The notes beneath the pieces are model-generated. The model saw only the letters and a list, made by a program, of their open reading frames with translations. It searched no databases and had not been told where the DNA came from. From the NCBI GenBank assembly GCA_012295275.1, contig CM022676.1, forward strand, positions 5,899,719-5,944,718: 45,000 nucleotides of DNA. Direction: 5' to 3'. The position numbers and the translations under genes are program-made. Shown in pieces: positions 1 through 11,690 of this stretch (positions are counted from its first letter, which is position 1; every line of letters begins with the position of its first letter). The stretch comes from Chrysomallon squamiferum (taxonomy: Eukaryota; Mollusca; Gastropoda; Neomphalida; Peltospiridae).

Positions 1-170
1 ATTGATGTTATGTTGACATCATTACTTACATTATGTTGATGTTTTATTGATGTTACATTGATATCAGTATTGATATTGATTTTATATTGATATTGATGTT
101 ATACTGATATCAGCATTGATATTGATTTCTATATTAACATTGATGTTATACTGGTATCAGTACAGTTGGT
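1..170. repeat. Degenerate TTGAT-type tandem repeat at left edge
   Basis: Imperfect units built from TTGATATTGATGTTATA and TGATATCAGTAT recur roughly every 46 bases and are probably cut by the window start. No open frame of interest crosses it. Boundaries are approximate because the units are diverged. Confidence 0.75.
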
Positions 171-475
171 GTTGATTTGGATGTGGTTTACTTGTTTGTT
201 ACGAGATACCTGTTGGTTTTGACACCTGTTTGATAACCTATCACATAACCGAGATAATCAACACTAACACACACAGGATAATGAGACTTCCATTGCTGTG
301 GATTATCCCAGTTATTTCACAGAGAATTAACCAGATTTGTTCTTACCTTGCAGATTTTACCTGTATCTCGTAACGAGATAAAGTTTATATCGGTAATTGA
401 AATCTTGACGAGGAAGGTGAGATGAGGAATCAGGTTAGGAAGAAGTGAGAGAAGGAATGACAGGAAGAAAGGATG
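171..475. other. Unique AT-rich spacer with a short palindrome
   Basis: No gene seen. Positions 364-380 form a perfect 8+1+8 inverted repeat (TATCTCGT a ACGAGATA). A third copy of the ACGAGATA half-site lies at 201-208. The function, if any, is unknown. Confidence 0.5.
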
Positions 476-815
476 AATGAATGGATGGATGGATGGATGG
501 ATGGATGAATAAAGTCATGGAAGAAAAGAAACAGTGTGGTATTTTAAAAGGTTTGGAGAAAATGTGGATTAAAACAGATAAACGGATGAATGAAAGATGG
601 TAGAAAGGATGAATTAAAGATAGAAGGATAAATTAAAGAAAAAATAAAAAAAAAAAGGATGAATGAAAGAGAAAGGCAAAAGGAGTATGTATATAAGATC
701 AGGAAAAAAAATAAATAAATACAGGAACGAAAGAGTAAAAAAAAACTGAAAAAGAAGGAAGGACTAATAACAAAAATAAAGAACAAACAAAAGAACGAAT
801 GACAAGACGATTGCA
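476..815. repeat. (GGAT)n / GAATGA-type and A-rich simple sequence
   Basis: A short (ATGG)n tract near 480-506 is followed by purine-rich AAAG/GAATGA sequence. The minus-strand open frame over this stretch is a Phe/Ser-rich translation of the A/G bias, not a gene. Confidence 0.8.
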
Positions 816-1180
816 AGCTATTGTTTTGTTTCCATTCCCAGCTCTCAGCGAAACCGACCTTGGCAGCTAAAGAGTTAATAAGCTAGTAGTTTACCTCTCA
901 CTTACAAGTAACAACACTGTCAGTCAACATCTTCATCTGGCACTGTGTAGTACTAAAAACATCCCTGCTTTTTGACATCAGTCAGTAATCTTCACTTCTG
1001 TCCTGGGGGGGGGGATTGTAAACATTTCTTTCAGTCCTTCAAACAGCTCTGGAGTTATCTTACTTGATGCAGCAGCGCCATCTCTCTACTGACCTACTGC
1101 GATTGGAAGAAAAATGAAAATAACCGTACAGAAAGTATTACTTCCACGAATGATGGTTGTGAGAAAGAAAGAAACAGAAT
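816..1180. other. Non-repetitive spacer, no gene recognised
   Basis: Sequence complexity is higher than in the flanks. A run of nine or ten G lies near 1006-1015. A CTCF-core-like motif lies at 1075-1083 on the minus strand. No convincing open frame or RNA gene is seen. Confidence 0.5.
1075..1083 (-). promoter_or_regulatory. CTCF-core-like motif
   Basis: The minus strand reads AGATGGCGC, matching the AGRKGGCRS core of the bilaterian CTCF motif at all nine positions. The five upstream consensus positions do not match, so this is a core-only hit of modest weight. Confidence 0.25.
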
Positions 1181-1340
1181 AACTTTTTGGAAAATAGTAT
1201 TTCAAGAAATGCTGATTTTTTTTTTATTTTAGTGGGGAAAATAATAATAACTTTTTGGAAAATAGTATTTCAAGAAAAGCTGATTTTTTTTATTTAGTGG
1301 GAGAAAATATAATAACTTTTTGGAAAGTATTACTTAAGGA
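1181..1340. repeat. Tandem duplication of a ~67-bp unit
   Basis: The segment beginning ATAACTTTTTGGAAAATAGT and ending in the T-run plus TTTAGTGGG occurs at about 1181-1246 and again from about 1248. A third partial start lies near 1312. Differences are small and the T-run length varies. Confidence 0.8.
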
Positions 1341-1440
1341 AATATTAATTATAATAAGTTTTAAAGGCGATATTACCAAAATAATTTTCAGAATATTTAT
1401 TCGACAAATACCAATAATAACAAATTCAAGAAACATTTAA

Positions 1441-1990
1441 GAAAAATTTAAGGAAAATATTGCTTCACAGTAATACTCAGAAAAATATTACCATCTCTAA
1501 AGTTTATTATAAGAAATAAACCATAATTTTCAGAAAAATATCACATCAGTAAATACAAATTATAAACACAGAAAAGAAAATATTAACGAAAGAAATTTAA
1601 AAACAAAAAATTCAATATTACTTTAATAAACTAATATTACCAGAAACAAAAATATATTTCAGGAAAATATTGCTTCACAAAAGTACTCCAGAAAATATTG
1701 CCACCTTATTATAAAGGACCAAACCAATAAAATTGGGGAAAAAAAAAACATTACATCAATAAAAATGCTGATTTTAAAACAAAACAAAACAAAAAATATC
1801 CTTCAGGAAAATATTACTTCAGAAATAACATTTACCAGACAGCTAACACACAGTAAGCATCTGCTTCGCAGACAATTTCGGAAAAGAAAAAAAAAATCAT
1901 TGCATCAATAAACGCTGATTAAAATAAACAAACGAAAATATCTTTCAGGAAAACATTACTTCAGAAATAATATTTACCTGACAACTAACT
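1441..1990. repeat. Diverged ~130-140 bp tandem repeat, about 3-4 copies
   Basis: Each copy contains TTCAGGAAAATATTACTTCA followed by ATTTACC, CAGACA/CTGACA, an A-run, CATTACATCAATAAA and GCTGATT. The clearest copies start near 1660, 1800 and 1930. More degenerate pieces with the same AGGAAAATATTGCTTCACA element extend left to about 1445. Confidence 0.7.
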
Positions 1991-2230
1991 ATGGTGCGAA
2001 TCTGCCTCGCAAATGGTTACAAAATTGGCTTAGTGTCAATTAGTCCTCATTGTGCAAATACTGAAGATTCTTTTTGTGCAAGCAGTATATATATATTTTT
2101 TTTTTTTTCAGTCTCTTTGTTGTCATACATATCAAGATATGATTCAAGAATTCTTTTATCTTTAAAGTTCTGGCACTGCTAATAAGACACTGGGAAAGTG
2201 CAAGGTGTACAATTTATTGCCGTGGAAACG
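1991..2230. other. Spacer, no gene recognised
   Basis: A 63-codon plus-strand frame starts at 1991, but its second half is translated T-run and it shows no recognisable domain. I see nothing else. Confidence 0.4.
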
Positions 2231-2234
2231 TCTG

Positions 2235-2600
2235 TCTTGGTATTCTTCCGTCATTCCTTTTTCATTTGTTCTTCAGTCGATCCTTGATTTTTTTTTTGTT
2301 TTTTTTTTTTTTTTGGTTATTCCATGTTTTGTTGTTCTACACGTCATTCCTTTTTCATTTGTTCTTCATTCAATCCTTTTGTTATTCTTCAGTCATTCCT
2401 TTTCAGTTTGTTCTTCTAGTCATTCCTTTTTCATTTGTTCCTCATTCATTCCTTTTTCATTTGTTCTTCATTCATTCCATGATTTGTTACTCTTCACTCA
2501 TTCCTTTTCATTTCTTCTTCATTTGTTCTGTGTTCATTTTTGTTTCAGTCATTCCATATATAGTTATTCTTTCTATCGTTCCTTTTTCCTGTCTATGGAA
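2235..2600. repeat. TCATTCC(TTTTTCATTTGTTCT) tandem repeat
   Basis: Units of about 22-30 bp based on GTCATTCCTTTTTCATTTGT recur a dozen or so times with indels. Two overlapping plus-strand frames encode Phe/Ser/His-rich protein and are artefacts of this repeat. Confidence 0.8.
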
Positions 2601-2699
2601 AGGCACATATAAAAGATTTCATATTGCTAACTTATAAACTAGTTACTCAGTGATAACAGCAGATTGAAAGTATTTATTAAAATGACTTGTATCCTGTGG

Positions 2700-2815
2700 T
2701 TTATATCTTTCATTCTTTCTTTGTTTCATTCATTCATCATCCATCTATTCATCCATCATTATCCATCTGTCTATCCATATGGTCATATTAACCTAACAGT
2801 CCATCCATTCGTGAC
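2700..2815. repeat. CATC/CATT simple repeat
   Basis: Imperfect tetranucleotide CATC, CATT and CTAT units. Low-complexity, non-coding. Confidence 0.75.
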
Positions 2816-2819
2816 TATT

Positions 2820-2999
2820 AATGATGATTTTGATGATGATGATGATGATGATGTTAATAATAATATAAACAATACAATAATAATAATAATAGCAGTAATA
2901 ATAATAACAATAACAGTAATAATAATAATAATAATAACAGTAATAATAATAGTAACAATAATAATAATAATAATAGCAGTAATAATAATAACAATAACA

Positions 3000-3032
<33 letters not shown>

Positions 3033-3165
3033 GTAATAATAATAGTAACAATAATAATAATAACAACAATAACAGTAATAATAATAATAATAAGAGTAAG
3101 TAATAATAATAACAAAACATTAAATAACAGTAACAGTAAATAATAGCCAATAACAATAACAAATT
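2820..3165. repeat. Complex (AAT)n / (GAT)n / AACAGT microsatellite
   Basis: A GAT tract at 2823-2853 is followed by about 300 bp of AAT trinucleotides interrupted by AACAGT and AGTAAC hexamers in a semi-regular pattern. The plus and minus open frames over it encode poly-Ile/Asn or poly-Leu and are not genes. Confidence 0.95.
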
Positions 3166-3189
3166 CCAACACATAAACAAGACCAAAAA

Positions 3190-3214
3190 CAACATTTTCT
3201 TTTCGCAGGTAAAC
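3190..3214 (+). promoter_or_regulatory. Juxtaposed 3'/5' splice-site motif (recursive-splice-like)
   Basis: A pyrimidine tract TTTTCTTTTCGCAG is followed at once by GTAAAC, with the junction at 3208/3209. This is the layout of a zero-exon ratchet point in a long intron. It can occur by chance in pyrimidine-rich DNA. Confidence 0.2.
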
Positions 3215-3310
3215 AATATTATCTGCAATAAAAACAAAATAAAACCAACATGGTCATGCAATTGAGAAACAAGACTTTTGGCTTTTTTTCTAATGCACTT
3301 GCATGTTCTG

Positions 3311-3341
<31 letters not shown>

Positions 3342-3363
3342 ACACACACACACACACACACAA
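3311..3363. repeat. (CA)n microsatellite
   Basis: An almost uninterrupted CA dinucleotide tract with one GA break. Confidence 0.97.
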
Positions 3364-3570
3364 ATACACATTCAGCTGTTGTTGTTTTGTACCAAATGTT
3401 AAAACAGTTGTGTCAGCGTTGTTGTTTTGTGAAGCAGTTTCTGTCTGTGTGTATGTCTGTAAGTTATTAAACATCAGCTGCAGATGGGTTTTTTTGTATG
3501 CAGGGAAAATCAGCCACGTTTTTGTGTTTTTGTGTGTCGCAGAACTGCTGGATTGAGTTTGGTCCTTGAT
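3364..3570. other. Spacer between CA and TG tracts
   Basis: Short T/G-rich sequence containing two TTGTTGTTTTGT blocks near 3378 and 3420. No gene is seen. Confidence 0.4.
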
Positions 3571-3571
3571 A

Positions 3572-3620
<49 letters not shown>

Positions 3621-3731
3621 TGTTTGTGTGTGTGTGTGTGTTTTAATGAATTTGTATCTGTGTAATAGTATATGTGTGATATTTTTGTGTGTGTGTGTAT
3701 GTTTATGTGTATATTGTATTTTTTATGTATG

Positions 3732-3735
<4 letters not shown>
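3572..3735. repeat. (TG)n microsatellite with TG-rich tail
   Basis: A pure (GT)n run at 3573-3618 continues as interrupted TGTGTGTAT sequence. Together with the upstream CA tract it could form a long intrastrand hairpin. Confidence 0.95.

Positions 3736-3786
<51 letters not shown>
3736..3786. repeat. (CT)n microsatellite
   Basis: Uninterrupted TC dinucleotide, followed by a short TA run at 3798-3808. Confidence 0.97.
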
Positions 3787-3788
<2 letters not shown>

Positions 3789-4330
3789 GTCTGTCTATAT
3801 ATATATATGTGTGTATGTACATATCTATAATGTATGTATTTTTCGTGTATGTGTATGTTCTGTATTTGCACATGTATATGAATCTAGATCTAAGTATCTA
3901 AGTAAATATATATTTATATCTGGATGTCAGTCTACTTTTAAGGAAATGTTTTTAGTTTTTTTCCCATTCCACCCTCCCCCTCTATTCCACCATCTGACAC
4001 AAGATTTATTTTTATTTCCTTCCATCTCACGTATGCAATATCTACATATATTCCACCTCTGAGGTACACATACATGTACATTATATGATGTCTGTATGTG
4101 CAATACCAGTGTGCTCTACCTCTCAGACACAATTATATCAAACGCATGTAATATCTATATGTACTAAACACTACACTGGTTTGTGTAATGTCATCGTACT
4201 ACTTTTCCTAGATTTCTCGTTAGATATACCTGTGCTTAAAGGTGAGTGTGCTGTGTATATGTATATATACCTCCTCTCTGTCTCAGGTATGTGCATGCAA
4301 AAAGCATGTGCATGATTTACATGTGTTGCT
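3787..4330. other. Degenerate repeat-like spacer with splice-like motif
   Basis: Loose repeats of ACCTCT, ATGTAC and TATCTAT words recur about every 100 bases. The pyrimidine tract CCTCCTCTCTGTCTCAG abuts GTATGT at 4286/4287, and AAAG|GTGAGT occurs near 4241. No coding frame is supported. Confidence 0.4.
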
Positions 4331-4560
4331 CAAAGCATGGAATAACTTTGCAAAAACAAAATCACTGTTTTCCTGCATCTTTTCTATCTCTCTCTCGTAG
4401 AAATGGTTTTGGTTAAAATAAGATATTTCCCTTGTTTTGTGTTACTGTAGTTTTTTTTTTTTTTGTCTTATTTTTTTTACCTTATTTTAAGTTATTATCA
4501 ACCTTTTCCCTTGTGGTACAGTATTGTAAATATTTGTTCATTTATTAATCTGTTGTTTTA
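4331..4560. other. T-rich spacer
   Basis: T-runs near 4450 and 4469. Nothing else recognised. Confidence 0.4.
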
Positions 4561-4945
4561 TTCTTTCATTTGTCCATCTGTCCTTCCATATGTAGAGACA
4601 CATAATACATTCATCTGTCCGTTCAGTTAATCATTCATTCATTGATTCGTTCATTCAATTATCCATCCATCCAACCATCCATACATTCAGCCTTCCATAT
4701 AACTGTACATAGTTACATTCATCTGTCCATCATTTCATCATTTTATTAATTCTTTCATCTCTCCATCCATCTAATCCATCTGCCAGTATCATCCTTCTCT
4801 TCATCCACTCATTACTCCATCAGTTCACTTATTCATCCTTTCATCATCCATCCATCTATCCATCATTCTATCTTTCCATCTGTTCATTCAGATTCGGTTA
4901 TGATATATTGTTTTCTATACCACAAGCTTTTTTTTTTTTTTTTTT
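4561..4945. repeat. CATC/CATT tetranucleotide-rich tract and poly-T
   Basis: Long imperfect run of CATC, CATT, CCAT and TTCA units related in texture to 2700-2815, followed by an ~18-bp T-run at 4929. Confidence 0.75.
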
Positions 4946-5133
4946 TGCCTGTGTGCTTTTTTTAAAAAAAAAACCCAAAACAAGACTTTGGTTTAGAATC
5001 AAAGCTTTCAGTTGACTAACAGTTACCAGATCTTGTCATTTGAAGAATTTCTTTAATAACAGAGATTTGAAGATAACACACAACAGTGGGCAGAATGTGT
5101 GGTTTTGTTGAAGAATGAAATGATCAGATCAGA
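4946..5133. other. Spacer, nothing recognised
   Basis: Starts with adjacent T-run and A-run near 4958-4975. No open frame or motif of note. Confidence 0.4.
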
Positions 5134-5134
5134 T

Positions 5135-5222
<88 letters not shown>
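5134..5222. repeat. Compound (GT)n(GA)n microsatellite
   Basis: A (GT)n tract switches directly into a (GA)n tract of about 64 bases at 5159. The GA part is a mirror repeat capable of triplex formation. Confidence 0.97.
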
Positions 5223-5226
<4 letters not shown>

Positions 5227-5406
5227 CAGAGACAGAAAGTGCAAGATGAAAGAATAGAAAGGTAAAGATTGAAAGAAAGAATCAGAGAAAGGATAGAAAG
5301 AAAAGATAACTGATGATGATGAATAGAGACTGCTGAAAAAGAGGAAGAGTTAAGAATGGAGAAGATGCAATCAGGAGATTGTTAGAAGAAAGAAAAATAC
5401 ACTGTA

Positions 5407-6440
<1,034 letters not shown>

Positions 6441-6449
6441 GGATGTGTT

Positions 6450-6483
<34 letters not shown>

Positions 6484-6487
6484 ATGC

Positions 6488-6523
<36 letters not shown>

Positions 6524-6545
6524 ACTGTGTGTGTGTGTGTGTGTT
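6441..6545. repeat. (TG)n microsatellite with interruptions
   Basis: TG dinucleotides broken by TATGCG, TATATG and TACTG. The overlapping Cys-Val frame is an artefact. Confidence 0.95.
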
Positions 6546-6659
6546 TAAGTTCTTGAAACATTATTGGCTATTCAATTTGAATTGTGAGGTATCTATTTAT
6601 TCAACATTTATGATAATTTTTGTAGTAATTTCACTATTATTTATACATATATGGAAGAT

Positions 6660-6765
6660 ACATACATTCGCATAGCTACATACAAGCTTACATACATACA
6701 CACATGTATATACCCACACATACATACAGATATTACATTTACATACATACATACATGCATAAAAA
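6660..6765. repeat. (CATA)n simple repeat
   Basis: ACATACAT-type tetranucleotides with A-rich ends, leading directly into the 56-bp minisatellite. Confidence 0.85.
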
Positions 6766-6771
6766 AAAATC

Positions 6772-7560
6772 AAAAAAAACTTTTATATAAGACAAGATAA
6801 AAAAAAGTTTTCCAGGTTTTAAATATATAAAACAAGATTTTAAAACTACTGTTATTTGTGTTTTCCAGGTTTTAAACTTTATATAAAACAAGATTTTAAA
6901 ACTGCTGTTATTTGTGTTTTCCAAGATTTTAAAACTGCTGTTATTTGTGTTTTCCAGGTTTTAAACTTTATATAAAACAAGATTTTAAAACTGCTGTTAT
7001 TTGTGTTTTCCAGGTTTTAAACTTTATATAAAACAAGATTTTAAAACTACTGTTATTTGTGTTTTCCAGGTTTTAAACTTTATATAAAACAAGATTTTAA
7101 AAACAAGTTTTAAACTTTTTTAAAACAACTTTTAAAACTACTGTTATTTGTGTTTTCCAGGTTTTAAACTTTATATAAAACAAGATTTTAAAACTACTGT
7201 TATTTGTGTTTTCCAGGTTTTAAACTTTTTAAAACTGTTGGAGGTTTTAAACTTTATATAAAACAAGATTTTAAAACTACTGTTATTTGTGTTTTCCAGG
7301 TTTTAAACTTTATATAAAACAAGATTTTAAAACTACTGTTATTTGTGTTTTCCAGGTTTTAAACTTTATATAAAACAAGATTTTAAAACTACTGTTATTT
7401 GTGTTTTCCAGGTTTTAAACTCTGGAGTACTTTATATAAAACAAGACTTTAAAACTACTGTTATTTGTGTTTTCCTGGTTTTAAACTTTATATAAAACAA
7501 GATTTTAAAACTACTGTTATTTGTGTTTTCCAGGTTTTAAACTCTGGAGTACTTTATCGT
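6772..7560 (+). repeat. 56-bp minisatellite carrying a splice-acceptor-like end
   Basis: About 13 units, each ending in TGTTATTTGTGTTTTCCAG followed by GTTTTAAA. The conserved CC falls at 6812, 6865, 6921, 6954, 7010, 7066, 7157, 7213, 7296, 7352, 7408, 7474 and 7530, so the usual step is 56 with shorter (33, 53) and longer (66, 83, 91) variants. Two units, including the last, keep an extra CTGGAGTACT that is missing from the rest, which fits loss between the flanking ACT repeats. The array could have grown from an intron 3' end. Confidence 0.95.
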
Positions 7561-7601
7561 GAAAACTTAGAAGAATTTTGACGAGTTTTATCCAGGTGCA
7601 G
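7534..7601 (+). other. Candidate 68-bp internal exon after the minisatellite
   Basis: The segment starts after the last TTTTCCAG of the array and ends at CAG|GTAAGG, a strong donor (junction 7601/7602). In the first frame it reads VLNSGVLYRENLEEF and then hits TGA at 7579. In the third frame the 3' part reads NFDEFYPGA up to the donor. A single extra T in the TTTT at 7576-7579 would account for the break, so it could be a broken exon, an untranslated exon or chance. I recognise no family. Confidence 0.25.
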
Positions 7602-7607
7602 GTAAGG

Positions 7608-7880
7608 ATGTTTTTTTTATTTTTTTTTTTTTTTTTTTTTTTGGTTTTTTTTTTAGTCAATCTCTAAATCATTTAGTGTTTTTTATTTTTAACTTTTAGT
7701 TTTACGGTGACATTTGTCGAAGCTGACAAAAAAAATTAATAAAAAAAAAAAAAAAAAAAATTAAGAAATTTGTTTAAATTTGTTCAAATAGGTTTTGACA
7801 TGAGCATGATTCATTTTCGTTTTTTTTTCTTTTTTTTTTTTATTAAAAGATTTTTTTTTTTTTTTTTTTATTGTAATTTG
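7608..7880. repeat. Poly-T and poly-A rich tract
   Basis: Long T-runs at about 7611-7645, 7821-7840 and 7851-7870, and A-runs at about 7728-7760. No gene. Confidence 0.85.
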
Positions 7881-8106
7881 ATAATGATTCAGTACTTAGA
7901 ATAAATTTCTTCTTCTTGCCTTCATTTTATTTATATTCACACTTTATGGACAGATATCTGACATTTGTATGCCGTGAGTTCAAAAAATTGTGAAAAGACA
8001 TAATGCTACATATTCCAGTTGTGACAAAATCTTTGTAGGGTATTCTCTAAATACCTTATTATGTTTGTATGTTAGGAAAATATTTGTAAAAACATCTCTG
8101 GTATAT
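7881..8106. other. Spacer, nothing recognised
   Basis: AT-rich sequence without repeats or a credible open frame. Confidence 0.4.
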
Positions 8107-8256
<150 letters not shown>

Positions 8257-9090
8257 ATTTATTTAAATTTACTCTGATCTTGGAACCATACCTCAAATAG
8301 TTACAATTTTTTAGGAAAATATTAAATTAAATAAGTAACATGATGCTAACTATATTTGTACATGCTTGCTCACATATATATCTCTGTGTGTGTGCGTGCA
8401 TGTGTGTGTGTGTGTGTGTGTGTGTTTCTTGGGAATATATTTACCATGACAGCTTTATTTTTTTAACAACTACAGCATCAACATCTCAGTCATAAACAAC
8501 GCAGGTTACAAAAACCACGTTTAACCAAAAATACTGTTTACCAGAAAACTTATTTTCATTTAAGATCTAAGTTCACATTGGATCAGAAGTTAATTTTTTT
8601 TGAACTTTTTTTCTGAGTGTTTTTATTTTTTAATTTTTTTCTGACTTTTTCTCTGAAAACAGAAGTAAACTGTTGGCTTTATTTTTCAAAAAGCAAGAAA
8701 CTAGAAGAAAAAAATTAAAAATTAAAAATTAAAAATAAATAAAAAAAAAACTGTAGAACAACAAAATAAATTTTGCTAACGATTCAAACTAACAAATGTT
8801 ACGTCTTATTTTCCAGATTTTTAAACTTTTTATTTAACTTTTGAAACTAATTTTTTAATTTCTTTTAAAACATTTTTTTGTTGATGTGTGCATTTTCAAG
8901 CTTGGCAAACTTTCTAACACTTGTGGTAGGGAATACATCATCTATTTTGTGTGTTTATTTTAATGAAAACAGCATTTATTTAAACTTCTGCAATTTGCTG
9001 TCATTTTTTATTTACTTTTTTTTTTTTTTTTTTTTGTTGTTGTTGTTTTTTTTGGTTCTGGAAATGCTGTAAAGATAGTTTTTCATTCAG
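8257..9090. other. AT-rich spacer with short TG, poly-T and AATTAAAA tracts
   Basis: Contains the (TG)n at 8385-8425, TTTTTCTGA-type words near 8595-8660, (TTAAAAA)n near 8712-8735 and a T-run at 9016-9035. No gene is supported. Confidence 0.5.
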
Positions 9091-9390
9091 AATAAAATAA
9101 AATAAAATAAAATAAAATAAAATATAATAAAATATAATAAAATAAAATAAAATAAAATAATAAATTAATAAATAAAATAAACAATTATACTTTTACACAG
9201 TTGGGTTACACAGTCTTTTTTTAACAGTTTTTGTTTAAATAGATATTTGAGTAAATTAATGACTTTTGAATATTTCAATGATAATAAAAACTCAACACTT
9301 AAAAAAAAATCAGTAATAATAATTAAAATATAATAATAACAATACAATAATAATAATAACAACAGTAATAATAATAATAATAATAAAATA
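9091..9390. repeat. (AAAAT)n pentanucleotide tract and (AAT)n microsatellite
   Basis: AATAAAATAAAAT units run from about 9091 to 9180. After a short gap an AAT/AAC trinucleotide tract occupies about 9313-9390. Confidence 0.92.
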
Positions 9391-9499
9391 ACAGTTGCTA
9401 GATATCATGGAATCTTAATAAAAAAAATGAATCTTTAAATGTTTTTCTGAATCAGTAGCTAAGGAACTTCTAGTGCACACACAGATACATTTCAACAAT

Positions 9500-9820
9500 C
9501 TTGTTAAAAAAAGAAAAAATGTCCTCCTGATTTATTTTATCAACAAAATCTTTACTCTAATCAAACATTTTTTTTTTTTTTGAACAGAGCCTCTTGTACA
9601 AATTTTCAAATTGTCCCACAAAAAAATCTCTATTCTAACCAAACATTCACCCTATTAAAAACTAGTTTAAATTTTTTTTTTACATTCTGTCCAATGAAAT
9701 CTCTACACTAATCAAATACTTTTTACACACAGAAAACTCTTGTTAAAAAATTCTTCTTTCTTTCCCATTCTTTGCCTTTTTATCCAGCAAATCCTCTGTT
9801 TGAACCAAACACACTTTTTG
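9500..9820. repeat. Degenerate ~80-bp tandem repeat
   Basis: The words AAAATCTCTATTCTAACCAAACA and close variants recur near 9547, 9623, 9697 and 9787 with T-runs and CTTGTTAAAAAA between them. Divergence is high, so copy limits are uncertain. Confidence 0.5.
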
Positions 9821-9934
9821 TGGCAGTCTCTTAGATTTGTCTTCTTGTCAGTTTGTTCACGTATGTTCTCTGTTTTTTTTTTATACACAAATTGTGTCTG
9901 ACTGCAATGTATAAGAGGTACATAGAGTAGACAT

Positions 9935-10195
9935 AAAATAAAATAAATAAATAAAAATAAATAAATATATTAAAAAAATAAGTAAATAAATAAAAAAATA
10001 ATAAGTAAATAAATACATAAATTAATTAATTAATTAATAATACAGTAAATAAATAAATAATACAAAAAATAAATAAATTAATTAATTAATAGAATATATA
10101 AATAAATAAATTAATTAATTAATAGAATATATAAATATATAAATTAATTAATCAATTAATACAATATATAAATAAATAAATAAATGAATAAAAAC
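9935..10195. repeat. (AAAT)n/(TTAA)n tract with ~55-bp substructure
   Basis: AATA tetranucleotides dominate. The block AATAAATTAATTAATTAATAGAATATATAAATAAAT repeats two to three times between 10065 and 10165. Confidence 0.9.
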
Positions 10196-10287
10196 AAAAA
10201 CAAAATCTCATATATTCATCTAAGAAAGAAAATCATTACAATTATCATCAGTTTTTGTTTTCTTGGTATTAATTTTGTCCTTACATT

Positions 10288-10935
<648 letters not shown>

Positions 10936-11019
10936 CTGTATTAAAAATGTGGCATTTTGATTTAGTTAGTAGTAAAACATTATGGCTGTTGTTTGAACAA
11001 AATGCTGTTTATGACTTCT
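10936..11019. other. Transition between inverted-repeat arm and 36-bp array
   Basis: Weakly resembles another diverged arm copy (GGCTGTTGTTTGAACAAAATGCTGTTTATGACTTCTAC shares words with the 92-bp unit). No gene. Confidence 0.4.
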
Positions 11020-11352
11020 ACATGAGGATATTGTTAATACAATGTGGTATTATGAGCATATCAGGATATTGTTAATACAATGGTGTTATGAGCAAATCAG
11101 GATATTGTTAATACTATATGGTATTATGAGCAAATCAGGATATTAACCAGATATGATATTATGAGCAAAATCAGGATATTGTTAGCAAATGACATTATAA
11201 GCAAATCAGGATACTGTTAATACTATATGGTATTATGAGCAAATCAGGATATTAACCAGATATGATATTATGAGCAAAATCAGGATATTGTTAGCAAATG
11301 ACATATTATGAGCACATCTGGCTATTGTTAACAAAATACGGTGTTATGAGTT
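11020..11352. repeat. 36-bp tandem repeat with a three-unit higher-order period
   Basis: Units of the form GAGCAAATCAGGATATTGTTAA start near 11054, 11090, 11128, 11163, 11199, 11237, 11273, 11308 and 11347. A block of about 105 bases from 11091 is repeated almost exactly from about 11200, so three-unit blocks were duplicated together. Confidence 0.92.
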
Positions 11353-11690
11353 AATCTGGAAATTATTACACACAAAAATACGGGTATCACTAACAAATTT
11401 CTGGTATTTATTTGCAAGCTCATCCAGGAGTGTTTATTTTCCAGAAGATTATTATTATTAAAACACTGGCAAACGGACTAAACCAAAAAAAAAACAACAT
11501 CATCATCATCTTCATCATCAGCTCCGTGGATAATTTCTGTCATTCGATACGACCCGTATTACACACCATGCAGAGAGAAAACCATCGCTGACATCAAAAG
11601 AAATGTCAACATTGAGAAAGGAGACAAAGACAGAGACAAAGACAGAGACAATTAAAAATATTTGTTCCAGATAAACCAAAGAGGGCCGTC
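11353..11690. other. Moderately complex spacer
   Basis: Contains short (CATCAT) and GACAGAGACAAA repeats near 11501-11520 and 11620-11650. No open frame is supported. It leads into the motif cluster described next. Confidence 0.4.

Noticed and set aside
2854-3474. 206-codon minus-strand open frame
   Set aside because: It is poly-Leu, Val-Cys and similar, translated from the (AAT)n and (CA)n microsatellites.
6772-7560. CRISPR-like regular repeats
   Set aside because: The whole 56-bp unit is repeated with no unique spacers, and the context is eukaryotic. It is a minisatellite.
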